Shown here: positions 6,319 to 9,536 of the stretch, piece by piece
Layout of the letters: each line of letters begins with the position of its first letter
Numbering within the stretch: position 1 is the stretch's first letter
Assembly (NCBI GenBank): GCA_902489795.1
Contig: CABUBU010000045.1
Span: 1-9,536, forward strand
From: an uncultured Azospirillum sp.
GTDB taxonomy: Bacteria; Pseudomonadota; Alphaproteobacteria; RF32; CAG-239
Direction: 5' to 3'
Length of the DNA: 9,536 nt
Notes under the pieces: generated by a model
What the model was told of the DNA's origin: nothing
The model's input: only the letters and a program-made list of their open reading frames with translations
The model's database searches: none
Made by a program: the position numbers and the translations under genes

Positions 6319-7356
6319 TCAAAATTCTTCTTCGCCGAAAGAAAGACAACCGCGTGATTTGTCGGTGTGTTGTTTCGACGATGAAATCTTGCCGGTCAGG
6401 CTTTTCCACCACCATGCAAACTGTTGTTTTGTCCACAGCAGGCGGTGTTGCTTTTCTTCTGCCAGCAGTTGCCATTGTTGACTGTTTGCTGCGGTCTGAT
6501 AGATGTTTTCCAATACCAGAGGCAGATTGTTTTCTTTTGCGTCGGCAATCCATCTTTTCCAGTCCACATTTTCCGGGTTGCTGGGGTGAAACTTGAGCGC
6601 CCACAATTGGTTTCCCCTAAACTGTTCGAAATGGCAGCGTGTCAAAAGTTCCTGATACTCTCCGTTACGGTAGAGAAAGCAGCGGCCTTCGTGTGTTTCA
6701 CACAGTTTGTTGAACATTTCTTTTCTCTGTTTCCAATTCAGCTTTTGTCTGATGGAATAAAGAAGCGTAAATTGTCCGTATTTAAGCAGAACTTCCTCAC
6801 CGTCGGGGATATATTTAAACCAATCGAACTTTCCGAGTTCAATGATTCGTTCGATCTTCCCGCGACGAAACAAGATGTTGGCAGCTGCTTGCCGATTGTG
6901 TACGTTTTCTGAAAGGATGATTTCGTCAAAACGGCTGTTTTTTTCCAAAATTTCCCACACTTCCCGATCGGCCAAAATGCTCCAACAACTGTTTTTCTCC
7001 AGTTGTTCGTTTGAAAGCATGGACATCAGTCGCAACCAGTTTTTTTTCGAGTCGCCGGTTTTCTGTCTTGCCATATGAACGATATATTCGGCGGCTTCTG
7101 CTTCTCCTAGTAATTCACTGAAAAAAGAAAGCAGGAAGTTGTACTCGCCGTCATAGGCAAAATTTCCCGCAAGCATAGAAAAAATTATTTGTCGCTGACC
7201 GCTCCATTTCAGCGTTTCAAGCAAAATGGGGGTTATTTTGTACCCGCTTCTTATCATAGGAATAAGTTGTTGATACCGTTTTTGCGCAATAACGCACAAC
7301 AAAACTTTTTCCTGATTTTGCAATGACGGAAACGAAGATTTTTTTGTTTGTTCCAT
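6319..7356 (-). CDS. hypothetical protein, probably helical repeat (345 aa)
   Basis: I do not recognise this gene. It encodes 345 residues from ATG 7354-7356. An in-frame ATG 60 nt further upstream (7416) would add an AT-coded, poorly conserved-looking leader, and neither start has a clear Shine-Dalgarno. There is no signal peptide, membrane segment or catalytic motif. A loose unit of the form 'LL-x-x-[KR]-x-[KG]-x-[FYI]-x-x-[LI]-[LI]' recurs near residues 19-32, 136-149, 160-173, 189-201 and 226-239, suggesting stacked helical pairs like ankyrin, HEAT or TPR-type solenoids. The C-terminal third is Trp/Gln-rich (AWWWK at about 314-318) with a polar tail. The gene is more AT-rich than the LPS, rbr and fprA genes. 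A scaffold or protein-binding role is a guess from shape only. Confidence 0.75.
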   Translation of the reverse strand: MEQTKKSSFPSLQNQEKVLLCVIAQKRYQQLIPMIRSGYKITPILLETLKWSGQRQIIFSMLAGNFAYDGEYNFLLSFFSELLGEAEAAEYIVHMARQKTGDSKKNWLRLMSMLSNEQLEKNSCWSILADREVWEILEKNSRFDEIILSENVHNRQAAANILFRRGKIERIIELGKFDWFKYIPDGEEVLLKYGQFTLLYSIRQKLNWKQRKEMFNKLCETHEGRCFLYRNGEYQELLTRCHFEQFRGNQLWALKFHPSNPENVDWKRWIADAKENNLPLVLENIYQTAANSQQWQLLAEEKQHRLLWTKQQFAWWWKSLTGKISSSKQHTDKSRGCLSFGEEEF

Positions 7357-7401
7357 AATTATAATGTTTAAAAATTTAATGTAGACATTAGCATAATTCA
7401 G

Positions 7402-7431
7402 TTTGACAAAAAACACAATAGGTTTGTCGAA
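7402..7431. repeat. inverted repeat in a divergent intergenic region
   Basis: TTTGACAAA (7402-7410) and TTTGTCGAA (7423-7431) are inverted copies with one mismatch, separated by 12 nt. They sit between the divergent unknown genes starting at 7356 (minus) and 7471 (plus). The left arm contains TTGACA. A weak minus-strand promoter candidate, TTGTGT-17-TATGCT (7418-7390), lies across it. It could be an operator for one or both genes, or chance in AT-rich DNA. Confidence 0.35.
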
Positions 7432-7470
7432 TTTTTTTTAAAAAAATGGAATAATATTTTGCTCAATATC

Positions 7471-7689
7471 ATGATAAAGATTGAAATCGGTGGTGACGGA
7501 AATTGTCGGTCATTCATATATTGCAACTGTCTGAAAGACGGTTGCGTGGGGTGCATGGTGGTAATTTACACCGACATCGAAGGGATCAGACAGGGCGCGG
7601 CAGCAACAGTGAATCTGGGTTCTAAAAAACGGTTGGCGCTTGTTCCGAAAAATAGCGGGGCATCTGGAATACGAATTATAGTTGCCTGA
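7471..7689 (+). CDS. small Cys-rich hypothetical protein (72 aa)
   Basis: ATG 7471 to the TGA at 7687-7689 encodes 72 residues; a TTG at 7461-minus-2 (7459) could add four more. The first half has five cysteines within about 18 residues, in the arrangement C-x6-C-x-C-x4-C-x2-C (from CRSF to GCVGC), suggestive of a metal or disulfide site. The second half alternates hydrophobic and polar residues as in a small beta-rich fold. No family is recognised. There is no good ribosome binding site (GGA at 7448-7450 is about 20 nt away), so the gene is uncertain. It is divergent from the unknown helical protein and convergent with hydE, and AT-rich flanks surround it. Confidence 0.4.
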   Translation: MIKIEIGGDGNCRSFIYCNCLKDGCVGCMVVIYTDIEGIRQGAAATVNLGSKKRLALVPKNSGASGIRIIVA

Positions 7690-7696
7690 AGTTTAT

Positions 7697-7720
7697 TTTA
7701 ACTAATTTTTTAAAGTTAAA
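7697..7720. terminator. weak AT-rich hairpin between convergent genes
   Basis: TTTAACT (7697-7703) pairs with AGTTAAA (7714-7720) around a 10-nt loop that holds a T run. It lies in the 61-nt gap between the Cys-rich ORF (plus) and hydE (minus). Position suits a shared terminator, but the stem is almost all A/T and weak. Confidence 0.25.
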
Positions 7721-7750
7721 CACTGCCGCTTGTTATTTTAGCTGGGGGTG

Positions 7751-8776
7751 TCAGTGGTTGTGAAAGCCAAAATCATTGGCGACAAAACGCCCCAGCGAAG
7801 CGATTTTGTCTTTGACCGCCCGCAGGCTCTCGTCAGGGCTGTAGCCGGTGGTCGATTTGCCCGGGTACAGTTCGTAATACCGGCGGTACCGGGTGAGGGT
7901 GACGTTGGGCATGATAACGTTGGCACCGGCCTTGAGCGCTTTGGTCTGACCGTTTGGAGCCAGAGTTTCCATCGCGGTGGTGGCCGGGATGTTGATGTCC
8001 GGCAACAAAAGCCGGGTCAGCGCCGTTACTTTCAAAGCTATATTCAACGTACCTCCGGCGGCGTTTCTCAGAGGCGTGTCGGGGTGGGGAATGAAGGGGC
8101 CGATGCCGATCATGTCGGCGTTGACCTGCTTGAAAAACAAAATGTCGTCGGCATGGCTTTCGATCGTCTGTCCGGGCAGGCCGACCAGCACCCCGGTGCC
8201 GATCTCCAGTCCTGCGCGGCCCAGATTCTTAATACACTCGACGCGGTTTTCCCAGCTCATGCCGGGATCGTTTTCAAGGTAGAGCTTTTTGTCGGTGGTT
8301 TCTATCCTGAGCAGAAAACGGTCGGCGCCGGCTTCCTGGTATGCTTTGTATTCGTCGAGGCTTTTTTCGCCGATGCTGAGTGTCAGCGCCGCGCCGAGGG
8401 TCTTGATCCGGCGGATGACGGCACACAGTTTTTCGGTTGTAAAAAACATGTCTTCGCCCGATTGCAAAACGACGGTTTTCAGTCCCATGTTGCGGACGGC
8501 GTGTTCTGCCAGTTCGAAAATCGTGTCTTCGTCAATCCGGTAACGTTCGAGTTTTTTATTGCCGCGCCGGAGGCCGCAATAGCGGCAGTTGTTGCGGCAG
8601 AAATTGGAAAACTCGATCAGCCCGCGCAAATGAACGCCGTCGCCAACATATTGCCGTCTGACGGCGTCTGCCGCCGCAAACAGTTCTTCGTCGTTTTCGC
8701 TGCCGCGAAGCAGTTCGATCAGTTCGTCTTTATCGAGCGAATGCTCTTCGCGCGCTTTTTCGATCAGCCGGTGCAT
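7751..8776 (-). CDS. hydE: [FeFe] hydrogenase H-cluster radical SAM maturase HydE
   Basis: HydE is a radical-SAM enzyme that, with HydG and HydF, builds the diiron subcluster of [FeFe]-hydrogenase; it acts on an iron-cysteine complex supplied by HydG. The 341-residue length fits. The N-terminal HLRGLIEFSNFC segment and the CX3CX2C cluster motif (Cys60, Cys64, Cys67) are HydE-typical, and SGED (106-109) is the SAM-binding 'GGE'-like motif. GVLVGLPGQ and the ANVIMPN stretch further support a BioB/HydE/PylB-type barrel, with HydE the best fit. The C-terminal region has no cysteines, so the auxiliary [2Fe-2S] site found in some HydE proteins is absent. The start at 8774-8776 has AAGGA (8787-8783) six bases upstream. 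No hydF, hydG or hydrogenase gene is in the window. PylB or a BioB paralogue is a less likely alternative. Confidence 0.88.
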   Translation of the reverse strand: MHRLIEKAREEHSLDKDELIELLRGSENDEELFAAADAVRRQYVGDGVHLRGLIEFSNFCRNNCRYCGLRRGNKKLERYRIDEDTIFELAEHAVRNMGLKTVVLQSGEDMFFTTEKLCAVIRRIKTLGAALTLSIGEKSLDEYKAYQEAGADRFLLRIETTDKKLYLENDPGMSWENRVECIKNLGRAGLEIGTGVLVGLPGQTIESHADDILFFKQVNADMIGIGPFIPHPDTPLRNAAGGTLNIALKVTALTRLLLPDINIPATTAMETLAPNGQTKALKAGANVIMPNVTLTRYRRYYELYPGKSTTGYSPDESLRAVKDKIASLGRFVANDFGFHNH

Positions 8777-8914
8777 TGATTTTCCTTTTTGATGGTTGCT
8801 GATACTTTTTTGTAGCTAAGTTTTTCCGCACAATCAATAAAAAATATTTGCAAGTTGAGAGATTATATTATAAGCAGAAATTAACATGTTAGCTTTTTAT
8901 CAAGGAAAGAAAAA
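8777..8914. promoter_or_regulatory. divergent promoter region between hydE and the CxxC membrane protein
   Basis: This 138-nt AT-rich gap must hold both promoters. Overlapping -10-like elements sit at 8862-8874: two TATAAT copies on the minus strand (8867-8862 and 8872-8867), and TATAAG (8869-8874) on the plus strand. None has a good -35 at 17 nt, which could mean that activators are used. I looked for an FNR-type TTGAT-N4-ATCAA site and found none. AAGGAAAG (8902-8909) is the ribosome binding site of the plus-strand gene. Confidence 0.4.
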
Positions 8915-9448
8915 ATGATGATGGGATTGATTTTGTTGTTTGTGCTGGCGGTTTGCCTGCCGGCATATGCCAACCCGGCCTGCGCGGTTTGTACGGTAGC
9001 GGTGGCCGCCTCATTGGAAATTGCCCGCTATTTCGGAGTTGACGACAGCGTCGTCGGCGTTTGGGCGGGAGCGCTTCTGGCTCTGCTCGGCTACTGGATG
9101 ATCGTGTGGTTTGACAGGAAGAACTGGCGTTTCGCCGGCCGTGATTTCTGGCTGATCGCCTTGAGCGTGGCCATGATCGGTTTTATGTACGTCGGCGAAA
9201 TGTCTTACCGGCCGGAGCCGTTGCTGTTCTTTCTTTATCTTGATCCTTTTCTGTTCAGCGTTATCGCCGGCGCGGTCGTTTTGATCCTTTCCAACCGCTT
9301 TTATCAGTGGATGAAGGTAAAAAACGGCGGCCATGCCCATTTCCCGTTTGAAAAAGTGGCGGTTCCGGTACTTGCCCTGGCGCTGCTCAGCGTCTATTTC
9401 TATTATTATCCGCTGTGCGGAAAAGCGGCTGAACTGTATGAATTTTAA
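8915..9448 (+). CDS. conserved-looking inner-membrane protein with exported CxxC motif
   Basis: This 177-residue protein has a signal-like N-terminus (hydrophobic 4-16) ending in AYA-N (likely cleavage after residue 19). It is followed at once by PACAVC, a CxxC pair at Cys23/Cys26. Four further hydrophobic segments lie at about 46-66, 78-92, 106-126 and 148-168. Two conserved-looking polar patches are GVDDSVVGVW (41-50) and KNGGHAHFPFEK (136-147), the latter with two His that could bind metal, and a lone Cys168 sits near the C-terminus. The layout recalls small uncharacterised membrane proteins with an N-terminal [AP]-C-x-V-C motif. Redox or metal handling is inference only. AAGGAAAG lies 5 nt before the first of three tandem ATGs (8915, 8918, 8921). 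The gene is divergent from hydE and followed after 12 nt by another gene, probably in one operon. Confidence 0.85.
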   Translation: MMMGLILLFVLAVCLPAYANPACAVCTVAVAASLEIARYFGVDDSVVGVWAGALLALLGYWMIVWFDRKNWRFAGRDFWLIALSVAMIGFMYVGEMSYRPEPLLFFLYLDPFLFSVIAGAVVLILSNRFYQWMKVKNGGHAHFPFEKVAVPVLALALLSVYFYYYPLCGKAAELYEF

Positions 9449-9460
9449 GGTGAGGGAAAA

Positions 9461-9536
9461 ATGAGCAGGGAGAAGAAAATCAAAGAATATGTGGAAAAGA
9501 TAGATTCGGCCAAGAAGGTAAATCCGAAAGACCTTT
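9461..9536 (+). CDS. N-terminal part of an unknown cytoplasmic protein (runs off the window)
   Basis: ATG at 9461 follows AAGGTGAGG (9447-9455) at good spacing and begins 12 nt after the membrane-protein stop, so the two are probably co-transcribed. The 25 visible residues are Lys/Glu-rich and helical (KIKEYVEKID, then AKKVNPKDL), with no signal peptide. The product cannot be identified from this fragment. Its tight linkage suggests it works with the CxxC membrane protein. Confidence 0.75.
   Translation, partial: MSREKKIKEYVEKIDSAKKVNPKDL

Noticed and set aside
7357..7416. Upstream in-frame ATG (7416) for the unknown helical protein
   Set aside because: The extra 20 residues are encoded by AT-rich intergenic-like DNA holding a weak promoter candidate; MEQTKK at 7356 looks like a natural N-terminus. 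Not fully excluded.
7748..8779. A 343-codon open frame on the plus strand across hydE
   Set aside because: It is an almost exact antisense mirror of hydE, in low-complexity Gln/Phe/Val-rich sequence with no recognisable motif; hydE on the minus strand carries the radical-SAM signatures.
8777..8914. FNR/ANR-type oxygen-sensor site upstream of hydE
   Set aside because: TTGAT and ATCAA half-sites are scattered here, but none form a TTGAT-N4-ATCAA pair.
1..9536. CRISPR arrays, tRNA or rRNA genes
   Set aside because: No regularly spaced direct repeats and no cloverleaf or rRNA-like segments were seen on reading either strand.

Overview
The window looks like the chromosome of a Gram-negative anaerobe, most likely an alphaproteobacterium-like gut or sediment fermenter (inference). 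It carries lipid A/Kdo genes, so it has an LPS outer membrane. It also carries an anaerobe's oxygen-defence set (rubrerythrin, flavodiiron protein, a PerR/Fur-type regulator) and a hydE-type maturase for an [FeFe] hydrogenase. Base composition is moderate, with an AT-rich stretch around 6.3-7.75 kb.

Left edge (1-616): a hairpin-rich stretch ends in a perfect GC-rich hairpin plus a T run. It resembles the right end (and possible omega-RNA) of an IS200/IS605-type element whose body would lie outside the window. A 50-residue SHOCT-like mini-ORF follows, with its own terminator. I see nothing convincing between about 435 and 616.

LPS operon (617-3647, minus strand, transcribed right to left): a DUF374 acyltransferase (LpxJ-like candidate), then waaA (Kdo transferase), then lpxK (lipid A 4'-kinase). 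The genes overlap by 1 and 4 nt, which implies translational coupling. A good sigma70-type promoter lies upstream (3679-3707).

Oxygen-defence cluster (3826-6295): a Fur/PerR-family regulator and rubrerythrin form a minus-strand operon, divergent from a flavodiiron protein on the plus strand. The 124-nt intergenic region holds two back-to-back promoters with overlapping -35 hexamers and a PerR-box-like 7-1-7 dyad at the predicted start of the regulator transcript. The expected circuit is metal- or peroxide-responsive autoregulation plus control of peroxide (rubrerythrin) and O2/NO (flavodiiron) reduction. Strong bidirectional terminators close both sides.

Accessory stretch (6319-7750): an unrecognised 345-residue, probably all-helical repeat protein on the minus strand, and a divergent 72-residue Cys-rich ORF. 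Both are AT-rich and of unknown function.

Right end (7751-9536): a HydE radical-SAM maturase (minus strand) lies divergent from a small exported four-helix membrane protein with a CxxC motif. The start of a further unknown cytoplasmic protein follows and runs off the window. HydE implies that an [FeFe] hydrogenase and hydF/hydG lie elsewhere in the genome.
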